Source: Tremella fuciformis
Taxonomy: Eukaryota; Basidiomycota; Tremellomycetes; Tremellales; Tremellaceae
Length of the DNA: 64,000 bases
Direction: 5' to 3'
Assembly: GCA_032768795.1 (NCBI GenBank)
Contig: CP136490.1
Coordinates: 7,564,001-7,628,000 of the forward strand
Position 1 is the stretch's first letter. Every line of letters begins with the position of its first letter. Of this stretch, positions 63,580-64,000 are shown piece by piece. The notes beneath the pieces are model-generated. The model made no database searches, was not told the origin of the DNA, and was given only the letters and a program-made list of their open reading frames with translations. The translations under genes and the position numbers were made by a program.

Positions 63580-64000
63580 GGCGGTTTGGGGAGGATTCCG
63601 AGGTGATGAGTGGGCGTGAGAGGCTTGTCGAGATGGTTATGAGCTTGTTGCCATGTCAAGATTGCTGTTATCACGAAGTACGAAAACAAGGAAAACGATG
63701 GCGAAATAGTGAATCGGAACGAGTCGCAGGGTTTTTATTTACTCCTGGCGTCGATCTCCGAGATCTCATCATATCACGTGACCCGGCAATGCCCATTCCA
63801 GCAACTATCGTCTTTGGCTTGCGTCTCGCCTTGCTGCACTTGGAAGGAAATGACCGACTGCAGAGATCGAAGCCTGCGTTGAAGAGGACAGATAGCTGAT
63901 TGCAGGCTCAGACCGGCCGTCGGGGAAAAGGGGGAAACGGAGAACGCTCGGATCGTCAACTAGCGCTTGTTTCATCACCTTCACCATCTCCATCACCATC

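Noticed and set aside
1..64000. CRISPR arrays, bacterial operons or secondary-metabolite clusters
   Set aside because: No spaced repeats, ribosome-binding-site-led gene strings, polyketide or peptide synthetase modules were seen.

Overview
The window is nuclear DNA of a basidiomycete fungus, most likely a tremellomycete yeast. Genes are tightly packed. Introns are mostly 36-66 nt with GT..AG ends and a CTNAC/CTGAC-like branch site close to the acceptor. The identifiable proteins are fungal orthologues. No bacterial or organellar genes are seen. All exon coordinates below were derived by eye from splice signals and frame continuity, not from transcripts.

Region 1 (1-18.9 kb) is conserved housekeeping: a Gly/His-rich small membrane protein, a Dss4/Mss4 Rab exchange factor, a Mug190-like SMP/C2 lipid-transfer protein, a small coiled-coil protein, an Mch1-type transporter, dynein light intermediate chain, a Btz-domain (CASC3-like) RNA-binding protein, Dph4, Tim50, ATP synthase subunit k and mitochondrial ribosomal protein L16. 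Region 2 (19-25.7 kb) is unlike the rest: a run of plus-strand, Cys-rich, unrecognised genes. At least three share paired C-x2-C/C fingers and look like a local, fast-evolving gene family.

Region 3 (25.7-39.4 kb) is a nest of mobile DNA with four layers. A Ngaro-like (DIRS order, tyrosine-recombinase) retrotransposon sits in the last finger of a region-2 gene. A Ty3/gypsy chromovirus with identical 435-bp LTRs sits in the Ngaro gag. Two copies of a ~378-bp TRIM element sit in the chromovirus pol. The pol segment between the two TRIMs is inverted, and the target-site duplications of the TRIMs prove the inversion. The chromovirus also carries a three-exon antisense gene with a Gal4-like cysteine cluster.

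Region 4 (39.6-64 kb) returns to conserved genes: Csf1 (3161 aa bridge-like lipid transfer protein), a DCAF4-like WD protein, Shr3, Vps17, a secreted DPBB protein, an intron-containing tRNA-Met, two divergent Myb-like paralogues, prefoldin subunit 2, eIF3m, a second secreted DPBB protein and a DUF1275 membrane protein. Functionally the housekeeping genes are unrelated neighbours. The novelty lies in the Cys-rich cluster and in the nested, rearranged retroelements that have invaded it.
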